Part shown: in pieces, positions 18,923 through 29,600 of the stretch | Position numbering within the stretch: the stretch's first letter is position 1 | Layout of the letters: every line of letters begins with the position of its first letter | Source of the DNA: G965220305 sp965220305 | Lineage (GTDB): Bacteria; Chloroflexota; Dehalococcoidia; Lucifugimonadales; UBA3495 | Length of the DNA stretch: 64,000 nt | Reading direction: 5' to 3' | Assembly: GCA_965220305.1 (NCBI GenBank) | Contig: OZ244817.1 | Span: forward strand, 806,001 to 870,000 | Notes under the pieces: model-generated | What the model saw: the letters and a program-made list of their open reading frames with translations, nothing else | Databases searched by the model: none | Told to the model about the DNA's origin: nothing | Position numbers and translations under genes: made by a program

Positions 18923-20633
18923 ATGAACCCGACGAAGATGGCAGAAAAGCAAAGATTCTTGGCAAAGACGGCCAGTGAGCATCCAGACCACAGGTTCACC
19001 AACCTGTACGACCTGTTGCATTGGGACTGCTGGATGCACACGGCGGCTGAAAAGGTACTGGCGCGACCGGGTAGCCAGACCGACGGCGTGGACGGTAAGA
19101 CGCGGGATGCGTTCAAGAAGGACTACGAGCGCCAGATGACGACGCTCATCGACCAACTGAAGCGCAAAACGTACGAGCCGCAACCAGTCCGGCGAGTCTA
19201 CATACCCAAGCACGACGGCAAGAAGCGCCCGCTGGGCATCCCCGCCCTGCGGGACCGCATCGTGCAGGAAGCACTTCGGGCCATCCTCGACCCGATTTAC
19301 GAGTCGGATTTCCACCCGCACTCCTACGGCTTCCGAAAAGGTCGTTGCACGATGGATGCAATCGCAGTCCTCATGCCCCTGTTCAACAGCAGCATCAAAC
19401 ACTACTACGTCATCGAAGGCGACCTCCAAAGCTACTTCGACACCGTCCACCATCGGACGCTGATGAAGCTGTTGCGGAGACGGCTGAAGGACAGGGCGTT
19501 ACTGGACTTGCTCTGGAAGTTCCTGAAATCGGGCTGATGGAAGGGGGCCTCTTCGCGCACACCGACTCCGGTGTGCCACAGGGAGGGGTAATCTCCCCGC
19601 TGCTCGCCAACGTCTACCTCAACGAGTTTGACCAGTGGGCGGCGGCACAGTGGGATCTCGATCCTAACGCTCGACGCCGGAAAAGGTACGCGGGTCTCGG
19701 CAACTACCAGATGGTGCGCTACGCGGACGACTTCGTGGTCGTCAGCAACGGCCCCATAGCCGAGGTCAAAGCCACCAAGCAGGCCATACAGCAGTTTCTG
19801 GAGAACGAACTCCACCTGACGCTCTCGGAAGAAAAGACGGTCATCACCCACGTCAACGACGGATTCGACTTCCTGGGTTTCCACATCCAGCGCAAGCAGA
19901 CCGAAGGCAAGTGGGCGGTACATCTCCGACCGGCAGCCAAGGCCAAGGAGCGAGTGAAACGGAAGCTCAAAAGCCTGACTTCCAGGAACTGGACTTGGAT
20001 GGACGAGCATACCCGGCTGACGACCCTGAACGCTATTGTGCGGGGTTGGGCCGAATACTACCGGTACACCAGCCTTGTGCAAGACATCGAGGAACTCACG
20101 CGGTTCACGTGGTTCCGCTACCTCTACTGGTTGCGGAAGAAGCATAAGGGCAGTCATAAGGGACAGCTCATTCGGGACAAGACCAGAAGGCTCCACGGCA
20201 GAACTCGCTGGCACTCTGAGGTGCGCGAAGGCGATAACAAGCTGGAAGCGTACCAATGGCTCCCCACCTCAAAAGAGCTTGACCGCCAACGCTACCGGCA
20301 GAAGGGCAAGGCGGGCTTCCCGCACCCCTACTGTCCGGCCACGCAACGGCAACAGGCGAACATCCACAGGGAGCAACCGGCCCAGACGAGCGTATCTACA
20401 CGGCGACCATTGGGGCCAGCAGCGGCAATCGCGGCGAGCCTCTCGAACTCTCCGAAAGGAAATTACAGGCCAAGGTGCGCGACGGGATGAAATGCCAGAA
20501 GTGTGGCGCTCGGAGCACCCTCCAAGTCCACCACGCCAACGGCATGAAGTCTCATGCGCTCAGTAACCTGGTCACGCTCTGCCGGACGTGCCATCAGTCC
20601 ACACACCGTTCTAGCCAAATACCAACCGTCTAA
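18923..20633 (+). pseudogene. Group II intron maturase with two frameshifts
   Basis: The first frame (18923-19537) encodes RT motifs RRVYIPKHDGKKRPLGIPAL and GFRKGRCTMDAI and stops after KFLKSG. The second frame picks up from GLMEGGLFAHTDSGVPQGGV through the active site RYADDFVVVS and domain X (VRGWAEYYRYTSLV). A third frame, from about 20370, holds the HNH part (GMKCQKCGARSTLQVHH and CRTCHQSTH) and ends at 20633. One base is missing near 19535 and another near 20370. If real, this maturase is dead and intron 2 would need help in trans. Confidence 0.85.
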
Positions 20634-20736
20634 TGGAGAGCCGGGTGCCGTGAAAGTGGCACGCCCGGTTTGGTGAGAGGGATGGAGCAAACCAGTCGGA
20701 GCAATCCGGCCATTGGCGGCGCTGTCCCTACTCAAT

Positions 20737-21740
20737 ACTATCCCACGCCCCTGCGGGTGGTGGACCTGCTCGCCCAACTGATTGACAGCCCCGCGGCCTA
20801 CGGCCGGCCGGGGCAGACCCTGCGCGTCCTGGACCCCTGCTGCGGGGGCGGCGACGCCCTGGCGCGGCTGGCCGACGGCCTGCGCCGCGCCAACAGCCTG
20901 CCCGTCGAGACCTACGGGGTGGAACTGCACCGGGACCGGGCCGAGGCGGCCCGGGACCTGCTGGACCGCGCCCTGGCCTGCGACCTGTTCGCCACCTCCA
21001 TCGCCAACGGCGTCTTCGGCGTGCTGCTGCTCAATCCTCCCTACGACTACGACTCCGAGGACAAGCGGACGGAACACGCCTTCCTCACCCACACGACCCG
21101 CTACCTGGCCGAGGGCGGCCTGCTGGCCTTCATCGTGCCCAAGCAGCGGCTCTCCCTCTCGGCCCGCTACCTGTCCTCCCACTACCGGGACCTGCGCTGC
21201 TGGTACTTCCCCCAGCCGGAACGGGAAGCCTTCGACCAGGTGGTCCTGGCGGGCTGCCGCAAGGCCGAACCCAGCCCGGACTCCCGGGCCGAAGGGCAGG
21301 TGCGGGCCTGGGCCGAGGGGGAACCGGAGGAGCTGTACGACGGGGGCTACCGGGTCTATGACCCGCCGGGCGCCGCCGCCGGAGACATCCTCTTCGCCAC
21401 CCGCACCGTGGACCCGCTGGCGGCGGTGGCCGAGGCCCGGAAGTCGGGCCTGTGGGCCAGCGCCGACGTAACCGACACCCTGTGGCCGGTCAAGGACAAC
21501 CGCGCCCGGCCCCTGATGCCGCTGCGCCGGGGCCACCTGGCGATGCTGGTGGCGGCGGGCTTCCTGGACAACCTGGCGCTGGAGGCCGACGGGCGGCGGG
21601 TCCTGGTCAAGGGGCGCACCGGCAAGGAGAAGGCGCTGGTTGAGGAGACCGAGCACACCGAGGTGTACCGGGAAAAGCTCAAGACCACCGTGGTGGCCCT
21701 CGACCTGGACAGCGGCGACATCACCGACATCTCCGCCTGA
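20737..21740 (+). CDS. DNA methyltransferase-like protein, exon 2 (DUF6094-like)
   Basis: This is the main part of a 344-residue protein after splicing. The SAM-binding motif is VLDPCCGGGDALARLADGL and the catalytic motif is LLLNPPYDYDSED (NPPY, as in N6-adenine methyltransferases). LAFIVPKQRLS and the C-terminal region also fit DUF6094-like proteins, which are common on integrative elements. Without splicing, an unrelated start inside the intron (20670) could give a protein with a wrong N-terminus. The target sequence cannot be read from the gene. It may protect the element from host restriction. Confidence 0.82.
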
Positions 21741-21770
21741 CCCGGCGACATTCCCGCGACAACCGCGCCA

Positions 21771-21811
21771 CCAGGCCCTGACGATTTCTTCCCGGTGGGG
21801 CCTGGCCTTTT
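21771..21811 (+). terminator. Hairpin and T-run after the methyltransferase
   Basis: CCAGGCCC pairs with GGGCCTGG around a 19-base loop and is followed by CCTTTTGG. It lies 30 bases after the stop codon. Confidence 0.55.
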
Positions 21812-21851
21812 GGAAAAACACACACAACCCCACTTATAAAGGAAGGTTGCC

Positions 21852-22043
21852 ATGCAGATGACCCTGACCCTGGACGCCTGCGCCCGGTGCGGGCAGACCA
21901 TCCTGCCCGGCGAAGCCGCCATGCAGACCGCCTCGGTGGACATCATTGGCGGCCGGGTGGTGGCTTCGCCGGTCCGCTCCTACCACCTCAAGGACGGCTG
22001 CCCTGCCGACGCCGGCGAGAGGTCCGTCCTACCCACCTCATAG
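21852..22043 (+). CDS. Small zinc-ribbon-like protein
   Basis: The product has 63 residues, with AGGAAGG six bases before the ATG. CARCGQTILPGEAAM near the start and DGCPADAG near the end could bind one zinc ion. The middle is a short beta-rich stretch (SVDIIGGRVVASPVRSYHL). Many conjugative elements carry such small proteins between replication genes. Function is unknown. Confidence 0.6.
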   Translation: MQMTLTLDACARCGQTILPGEAAMQTASVDIIGGRVVASPVRSYHLKDGCPADAGERSVLPTS

Positions 22044-22068
22044 ACGGCTGCCCAACAGCCGTAACCAC

Positions 22069-22107
22069 GAGGCCCCGCCCTTCCCTACCGGGAACCGGCG
22101 GGGCCTC
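22069..22107 (+). terminator. GC hairpin before the helicase gene
   Basis: GAGGCCCCGCC and GGCGGGGCCTC are perfect 11-bp arms around a 17-base loop. It stands between the small zinc-ribbon gene and the helicase gene. No T-run follows. Confidence 0.55.
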
Positions 22108-22147
22108 GCTTCGTCAAAAGCGCATCCCCAACACAAGGAGAATTCCC

Positions 22148-23518
22148 ATGAACCTCGGAGAGTTCATCGACACCTTCAAGGACGCCATCTCCCGCAGGGT
22201 GGTGGAGTCCTACCCGCCCCTGTACCGGCCCTCGGAAAACGGCGAGCGGCTGCCCCACCTGCTCCGCACTCCCCTGGGGGCGCAGGCCGACGCCATCCGG
22301 GGCGCGGCCCTCTCCCTGCAAGCCCACCGGGGCACCACGGTGGTGGGCGAGATGGGCACCGGCAAGTCCTTCATCGGCGCCGCCGCCGCCCACGCTGCCG
22401 GATTCCGGCGGGTCTTGATCCTCTGCCCGCCCCACCTGACCAGGAAGTGGAAGCGGGAGGTGGAGCAGACCGTCCCCCTGGCCCGCACCGCCATCGTCGC
22501 CTCCATCACCGACCTGGAGCGGCTGCGCCTCTCCGCCGGGTCCAGCCCCCTGTTCGCGGTGATGAGCCGGGAGCGGGCCAAGCTGTCCTACCGCTGGCAG
22601 CCCGCCGTCATCCAACGGTGGGCCACGGAAGGCGCCCGCCTGGTGCGGGACGACGAGACCGGCGAACCCTTCCGGGTGCCCTGCTGCGCCACCTGCTACG
22701 CCCAGGTGACCGACAAGGACGGCGTACCTCTGACCGACGCCGAGCTGCGCCGCCGCAAGCGCAACTGCGCCCGCTACGGCAGCCCCCTGTGGCAGGCCGA
22801 CGGCTCCGGCCCCCGGCGCTACCCGTTGGCCGACTACGTGAAGAACAGGATGCGGGGATTCTTCGACCTGCTGGTCGGTGATGAGGTCCACGAGTATAAA
22901 GGGCGCGGCTCCGCCCAGGGCATCGCCGCCGGGGTGCTGGCCGACGTGATCGGCAAGTCCCTCAGCCTGTCCGGGACCCTGATGGGCGGCTACTCTTCCA
23001 CCCTGTTCCACCTGCTCTACCGGTTCAGCCCGGAACTGCGGGCCGACTTCGCCCACTCCGAGGAGGGCCGCTGGATCGAGCGCTACGGCTTCCTGGAAGA
23101 GACCCGCAGCTACCCGGAGGACGACGCCTACGAGGACGGGCGCACCAGCCGCCGCAAGGGGTTCCGCAAGACGGTGCGGGAAAAGCCCGGCCTGGTGCCG
23201 TCGGCCCTCTTCCACATCATCGGCAACTCGGTCTTCCTCAAGCTGGCGGACGTGGCCTCCGCCCTGCCGCCCTACGAGGAGCAGGTGCTCCTGTCGGGGA
23301 TGGACTCGGAGCCGGACGCCACCGGCTTCTCTCAGCGCAGCGCCTACGGCCACGTCTTCGACGAGCTGCACGAGGCCCTGGTCAAGGCGCTGAAGAAGGG
23401 TTCCAAGCGATTGCTCGCCACCTACCTGCAAACCCTGCTGGCCTACCCCGACGGCTGCACCCACGGGGAGACGGTCTTCGACCCGGCCAGCGGCAAGCTC
23501 ATCGTCCAGGTCCCGCCC
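22148..23518 (+). pseudogene. SF2/SNF2-like helicase, 3' end lost to an IS
   Basis: AAGGAG stands seven bases before the ATG. The remaining 457 residues contain Walker A GEMGTGKSFIGAAAAHAAG, a motif Ia-like LILCPPHLTRKWKREVE, the DEVH box in LVGDEVHEYKGRG, and SLSGTLMGGYSST as motif III. The second helicase domain is missing because the IS4-like element begins right after QVPPLT. The frame then reads through the IS as nonsense. It is a phage/integrative-element type helicase that is most likely inactive. What follows the IS is an unrelated Fic gene, so sequence was lost here. Confidence 0.82.
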
Positions 23519-24841
23519 CTGACAGGGGTATGTAAGGTGATTTCAGGAGGGGGCGTGGTAGGTGATTTCCAGGTTGGGCTTGGGTTTGGGCCAGGGTTCG
23601 GGCAGCAGCCAGACCCGGTTCCAGAGGCGGCCCTTGAGCAGCAATCGCCGCAGCCAGTCGATGCCGTGGCGGATTACGCTGACCTTCCGTTTCGGCTTCT
23701 GCCAACTGTTGCGATGCCGGGACGACAGCGCCTTGGGCGGAGTTCTCAGGTTGCCTGGGGCGATCCTGCGGTCATGGGCGTCTTCCACCCTGGTGCCGTA
23801 GGCCAGGGCCAGCAGCGTGGCCACCGACAGCACCAGCCAGTGGCGGGATACGCGGGCTGGGTCGGTTCGCCTGGTCTTGTCCCACTTCCAGCCTATACTT
23901 TTGAGGGCCTTGAAGCCCAGTTCGATCCAGAACCGCAGGGCGTACCAACTGGGCCCCACTTCCTGGGGAGGCAGGTCGGTGAGGATGACCCAGGGTTCCT
24001 CCTGCTCGGCGTACCAAACCACGAGCAGGGTGCAACGGCGCTGGGCGGTTGGGGGACCGAAGGCGGTTCCGCGGCCAATCCAGGCTGTATCAGGACAGGA
24101 AACGAAGCGCAGAGCGGGCAACCGGCGCCCACCATCGGCGCAGAAAGTGATGTTCTTCCGATAGCGCATACAGGGGTGCCAGCCCTGGGCGCATATCTGC
24201 TTCCACAGCTTGGGACTGGATATGCCCCGGTCGCAGAGGACAATCACGGTCATTTCCTGGGGAACGGCTGGGGCCAGTTCCTTGAGCAGTTCCACGGTGG
24301 GGTCCATCCAGGAGCCGCGCTGGGTGGCGCGGTGGATGCTCCAGGCCACGGGAATGGCGCAGCCCCGGTAGAGGACGCTGATGACGATGGCGGTGGTCTG
24401 ATCGCCCTTGAGGGTGGGGTCGATGGCCAGGGCCAGCCGGCCGGAACGCCACCAGGTAAGCACCCAGCGGAGCAGAGGGTTACGTCCAGCTGGGTTTTGC
24501 AGGGGCGGGCGCGGTCGCTGCCGTCGTAGAGCCACTCCCGGAGGTACTGGCGGAGGTTGTTCCACTTGCGCCAGGGCGAGAGGGCGGAGGCCACGGCGTT
24601 CTGGCAGGCGCTGCCGGCGAGAATAGCCCCGCAGACCCAGAGCGCCAGTCCGGCCAATTGTGGCTGGGAGAGGTGAGGTAAATGCGTTTCAATAGTTTGC
24701 CGAATCTGATAGGTTTCGCTGGGAAGGCGCATGGGGAACCTCCGGTGTCCGGTTGCGTAACGAACACCAGAATGCCGGATGGCCCGGTGCCTTCCCAAGG
24801 TTCATTCCGAGCCATTTTCAGCCGTTACATACCCCTGTCAG
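23519..24841. mobile_element. IS4-like insertion sequence with 17-bp inverted repeats
   Basis: CTGACAGGGGTATGTAA (23519-23535) and TTACATACCCCTGTCAG (24825-24841) are perfect inverted repeats. The transposase inside is on the minus strand and frameshifted. I see no direct duplication next to the ends (CCGCCC on the left, CGGAGA on the right), and the genes on the two sides are different and both truncated. This suggests that a deletion or recombination followed the insertion. Confidence 0.85.
23543..24732 (-). pseudogene. IS4-family transposase in two frames
   Basis: The N-terminal frame starts at 24732 (MRLPSETYQIRQTIETHL) and is helical. Near 24495 the homologous frame shifts by -1, in the run AAAAC, to a DDE domain containing AIDPTLKGDQTTAIVISVLY, VIVLCDRGISS and WIELGFKALKSIGWKWDKTR. 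Together they give about 395 residues. The shift could be a mutation or a programmed -1 event on A-AAA-C; IS4 elements do not usually use one, so I favour mutation or error. Confidence 0.75.
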
Positions 24842-25442
24842 CGGAGACCCTCCCGACGAAGTGCCTTCCCTCATGCGGGAACTCGTCGCCTGGTTGAACC
24901 GCCCCAGCGACATACATCCCGTAATCATCAGCGGGATTGCCCAGTTCCAGTTGGTCCATATTCACCCCTTTCTGGACGGCAATGGTCGAGCGTCCCGGCT
25001 GTTGTCAACTCTCTGCCTTTACAGGGCCGGTTACGACTTCAAACGCCTTTTCTCCATCAGCGAGTATTACGACCGGGACCGCATAGCCTTCTACCAAGCC
25101 CTGCAAGAGGTCAGACGGTCCAATATGGACATGACCGGATGGATTGAGTTCTTCACCAGAGGACTGGCTACTCAGCTCGTAGAAGTAAAGGAGCGTGGGG
25201 ATCTGGCGATTCGGCAAGATGTTCTGGTAAGGCGTCACCAGCTTTCCGAGCGGCAGGCGCTGGCCCTCGGCCATGTGCTGGGGCACGGGAAGCTCAGTAT
25301 CGGAGACTTTCAGGAACTTTGCCCCGATACGCATCGGCGGACACTTCAACGTGACCTCAAGATTCTGGTTGGCGAGGGTTTGCTTTTCCGGCGCGGCAGC
25401 ACCAATCAGGTGGAATACTTTCCAGTGCAAGGGATTGCCTGA
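24842..25442 (+). pseudogene. Fic-domain protein, N-terminus missing
   Basis: The frame directly after the IS contains the Fic active-site motif HPFLDGNGRASRLLSTLCLY, preceded by VIISGIAQFQLVHI. It ends in a winged-helix part (LSIGDFQELCPDTHRRTLQR). Fic enzymes transfer AMP or other groups to proteins, and Fic-HTH proteins are frequent in defence and toxin-antitoxin loci. Family members usually have 100-150 residues before this point, including the inhibitory or N-terminal helices, which are lost here. Only a start inside the IS would translate it (24753), or the ATG at 24873. Confidence 0.82.
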
Positions 25443-25543
25443 GCTCGCGCCAAGCTTGCGACACAACTTGCGTCAAACTTGCGACATGACCGGGTTGCGG
25501 CGTGGGTTACCACGTATCCAAGCATCGAACAAGAGAAGGTTTC

Positions 25544-26406
25544 ATGGACCAGAGAGATGACAGCTTGAACCATTGTCAAGAGGGTACTTGTCAGAGTTCC
25601 GGTCTCTACGTGGACGTAGAGAACCTGAACTCCGACGGCCAACTCATGGTCGAAAAGCTGGTTGAAGACTGGCCACCTGGTGTTCCTGTACTCTCGCGGC
25701 TAACTCTGTACGTGCGGGCCGATCAGGTCGAGTTGTGGAGGTTGTGGGCCGCCAACCGCTTCAAGGACCTGGCGGTCTCAGTCAAGGGAACCCAGCACTT
25801 CAGCCTGTCTTCATCCAAAAATTCAGCAGACATCGCCATCGCAACCAATGCAATGGCTGATTTGATTCTCAAGAGATCACCCACGTCGTGGTGTTCAGCG
25901 ACGACAGTGATTTCATTTCCTTGTACGTTGCGATTCGTGACGAACCGGATGTCCTTGTGGACCATGACGAGGTGCCGTTCCTGTGGGTCGTGACTGACCG
26001 AGAAGGGTCGTTATCAACCACCATCAGGCAGTTCTTCCCCCTGGACCAACTGCATGTAGTCTCCGCAGGCTCCAGTTCTACCAAAGTGGTTGCGGAAGCA
26101 AAGTCAACTCGGTCCGGCAAGTCGGGTAAGTCGTCAAACCCTGCTGAGATTACCTGGTCTGAAATGGCGGAGCGAATCCTGCAAGAGATACCGGTAGGGG
26201 GGTTCAAAAGCACGGATTGTCAGGCTGTAATCAAGAAACATTGGCCCCAACACCCCCTGGCCAAGGCTGTTGGAGCTTCCTTTGGCAGCGATTTCAAGAA
26301 TAACATCTGGCCGGTCCTCCAAACGCACGGAGTGAAGATAAGCGAACCGGGCAAGGCCCCAATTCGCTATGAAATGACTGCGGAAGCGAAGGGTTCTTTG
26401 CCGTGA
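25544..26406 (+). pseudogene. NYN-domain RNase-like protein with LOTUS-like tail, frameshifted
   Basis: The first frame begins MDQRDDSLNHCQEG after GAGAAGG and holds the NYN start GLYVDVENLNSDGQLM. Near 25880 one base is missing; the second frame then gives EITHVVVFSDDSDFISLYVA, the conserved SDDSDF of NYN nucleases. The last 80 residues (WSEMAERILQEIPVGGF...) look like an OST-HTH/LOTUS RNA-binding domain. NYN-LOTUS (LabA-like) proteins are probable RNases. Lower GC than the left part and a place beside Fic and Avs genes suggest a defence role. Confidence 0.72.
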
Positions 26407-26427
26407 GGAAGGGTTCTTTGCCGTGAG
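26388..26427. repeat. Perfect 20-bp tandem duplication at the NYN stop codon
   Basis: GAAGGGTTCTTTGCCGTGAG occurs twice in tandem (26388-26407, 26408-26427). The first copy includes the stop codon of the NYN gene. It looks like a small slippage or insertion scar. The following 190 bases up to the Avs-like gene hold no feature I can name. Confidence 0.85.
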
Positions 26428-26618
26428 TATGGGACTATTCTCAATCTGAGCGTACCAACTCCACTGGCTGTGAGTGTGACCTGCTCCCTGACAACTGGTC
26501 CAGCCGGAATGCGAGTGTTTAGGGAGGTCTAACGGGAGGTGTTCGCTGGGAGAGGGAACCGAACAACTGGCAAGAGAGCCGGGATTCTCACTTAGCTCCG
26601 CTCTGTCCTGTCCAAGTA

Positions 26619-29600
26619 ATGGGTTCCACCTCACCCACCGTCGAGTTCGAAATTATGGTATCTGTCAATTGGAATAACACTCGCCCGTTGAACGGGTCGC
26701 AGTACGCAGGGTTCGAGGAGCTATGTACCCAACTGGCGCGACTTGAAACACCGGATAACGCCAAGTTCACCCGCACCGGGAATCCTGACGCGGGCGTCGA
26801 GGGCTATTGCGTCTTGCCAAGTGGAGACGAATGGGGTTGGCAAGCTAAATATTTCTTTTCCCTCGGCGATTCCCAATTGGAGCAAATCGACGACTCCGTC
26901 AAAACTGCTCTCGATAAATATCCCAATCTCAAGCGATACTACGTTTGCGCTCCCATTGACCGAGCCAATCCTCGTGCTCCAGAACGTACCTATGCAATGG
27001 ATAGGTGGAACCAACGTGTTCAGAAGTGGGTGGGTTGGGCTCGACAACGCAATATGCAGGTTGAGTTCGAGTGGTGGGGTGCATCAGAACTGGTGGCAAA
27101 ACTTTCTCAGCCCCAGCAGATCGGACGATTGTATTACTGGTTTGGCAATCACGGTTTCGATCAAGGCTGGTTTCTCAAACGTCTAGATGAAGCCATCTGC
27201 GCTGCTGGTCCGCGATATAACCCTCAGCATCACGTCGAGCTGGATATCGCCGAGTCTTTCGAAGACTTCGCACGTACAGTTGACTCATTCAACCGCATCA
27301 AATCACTCGCGATTGAAGTGCGCCAGCGGGCCCTATATCTGAGGCATCCAAGGTCGCATGACCATCAGCCATTGGACATACCGGCGCTTCAACCCCTGTT
27401 GAGCGAGGTAGATTCGGTATTGGATGAATTCAGGGCGTTGGAATTCAATCCCGATGGTGAACTGCAGATCCAACCCATTCAGCAGGTTCTCGCTCGAGCA
27501 ACCGGCATCGCGAACGAAGCCAGAACCATTGTCGCCGAGCTTCGGCGCGAATACGCTAGCCAACCAGACAATAGCGAGGAACGCACCCAACAACAAAGAA
27601 ATCCTTACTCCCGCGTCACCCAAGACCTCAGTGGCCTGGAAAGAGAACTCGATAGCGTAAAGTACAGCCTGGGCCAAGCTGCAGGCGTGACGAACAACGA
27701 CCTCATGGTTCTCAAGGGCAGTGCTGGTACTGGCAAAACCCACTTGATGTGCGATTTTGCCAGACGGCGGGTCGACGCGGGTGCACCAGTCGTACTGTTA
27801 ATGGGTCAGCGGTTCACCGACCCAGGAGACCCTTGGCGTCAATTGCTTGAACAAGTTGGGATGCACGGAGAAACCCCCGACACGTTTGTCGGGGCGCTGG
27901 AGGCGGCCGCTCAATCGGCCAATTCCCGCACGCTGTTGATGATCGACGCGGTGAATGAGGGTTGGGGTCGCGACATTTGGCTAAACCATCTCGCCGCATT
28001 CCTTTCCCGAATCCAGCAATCCCAGTGGATTGCCACCATTTTGTCCGTCCGGAGCATTTACGAACGGGCGATAATACCCGAGCACCTGGGGATGCGCGCC
28101 GCGTCTGTCACTCATTTTGGTTTCAGGAGGCGCGAGTACGAAGCTACTCGCATATTTTTCGAACATCACGGGATCGAATTCCATTCAACCCCGATTTTGT
28201 ACCCAGAATTTGCGAATCCCTTGTATCTGAAGACGATATGCCATGTACTGCAGTCGACCGGACAAACCCGCCTGCCGAGAGGGCGTCAGGGCATAACCGC
28301 GGTACTGCATTCATTCATTGACGTCACAAATGAGCAACTGGCTGGTCGGCTCGACTACGATCCGAAAGAGAACCTGGTTAGCCTTGTGCTGCAAAGGCTG
28401 GCCGTGAGGTTCCTCGAAACCGGCAACAATTGGCTAATCAGGGAAGACGCGGTCCAAATAGCTAACGGTGTCCTTCCAGGCAGAGAATTCAGCCGTTCGC
28501 TCTATCGTGGAATGGTGGACGAAGGAGTCCTGTTGGAAGATTTGCGCGGGTCACGCGGCAGCAGCGTACTCGAAATCGTATCCATTGCGTTTGAACGCTT
28601 CGCCGATCATGTCGTTGCCGACATGGTCATCCAAAATCACCTGGACAGGAATAGTCTGTCTAAGATGTTCGAAAGCCTACCCACACGATGGAGGCGTTTT
28701 GGCAGGCGGTTCCTGCATCTCTGCGGGAACGGAGTTGCAGGATTTATCGACAGGAGCGATGCTCTGGTCAACTTCGCTGAGAGCTATCGTTTCGCTTCCC
28801 AAAGCGTGATCGAGGCACTGTGTATCCAAATGCCTGAGCGTACCGGTCGTGAGTTGGTCCGCATAACACCACGATTCCAAGGTCTATGGGGGATCGGGGA
28901 AGCATTTTTGGAAAGTTTGGTGTGGCGCGATTTATCCTCCTTTTCGGAAGAAACCCACGTCGTGCTAAAGGAGTTGATCGCCAACAGGAGCATGTATCCT
29001 GAACCCAAAGACACCCTCATAACGGTCTCGGCAATCCCGGAACACCCGTTCAATGCGGACTTTCTGGACCGCAGACTGCGCCAAGACTGCATGCCTGACA
29101 GGGACACTTGGTGGAGTACGTATCTCCACCGTACCTGGGGTGACGAAGGGCCAGTTGACCGGCTGGTCGAATGGGCGTCCAATATTTCTCCTAGCGAGAA
29201 AGTGGATGAGGTGGTGGTTGACCTAGCCGCGACAACCTTGGGTTGGATGCTATCCACTCCTAACCGTTTTTTGCGAGACCGGGCAACCAAAGGGTTGGTC
29301 GCACTTTTGACCGGCCGACTGGCATCGTTAGACCGACTCGTAAACCGATTTGCGGACGTGGACGACCCATATGTCGTCGAACGCATTTATGCTGTCGCCT
29401 ATGGGATCGCTATGCGTAGCAACGACGCTACTGAAGTGGGCCGCGTAGCCCAATCGGTTTTCAGGCATGTGTTTGCTGATGGAACTCCGCCGGCACATTT
29501 GCTGCTGAGAGACTTTGCTCGGGGCGTGATAGAACGTGCAGCCTATCTTGGTGCCGCAGGAGACCTAGACCTGGCTCTGGTTCGCCCTCCTTACCGAAGC

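Larger units (their letters stand above)
16916..20736 (+). mobile_element. Group II intron 2, with an IS701-like element inside
   Basis: The intron starts GTGCG after GGCGGCT and ends AAT before the second exon. Domain V is at 20638-20671 (GAGCCGG...GTGAAAGTGGCACG...CCGGTTTG). Upstream of its reverse transcriptase it shares the block CGTAGTAGTCCGAGG and CGGGAAAGCCG with intron 1, so the two are related. Total length is 3821 bases, of which 1429 plus a 4-base duplication come from the nested insertion sequence at 17181-18609. Its own maturase gene has two frameshifts. Splicing restores the methyltransferase frame exactly. Confidence 0.85.

Noticed and set aside
20670..20736. Methyltransferase start at 20670
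   Set aside because: This stretch is the 3' end of group II intron 2; the real N-terminus (MRLAAQAKGG) is in the 31-base first exon.
24480..24510. Programmed -1 frameshift in the IS4-like transposase
   Set aside because: AAAAC is a weak slippery site without an evident stimulatory structure, and IS4 elements normally have one frame; mutation or error is more likely in a window with many indels.
21887..24529. Single 880-codon helicase frame
   Set aside because: Only the part from 22148 to 23518 is helicase; the rest is antisense to the IS4-like transposase and inside the IS ends.
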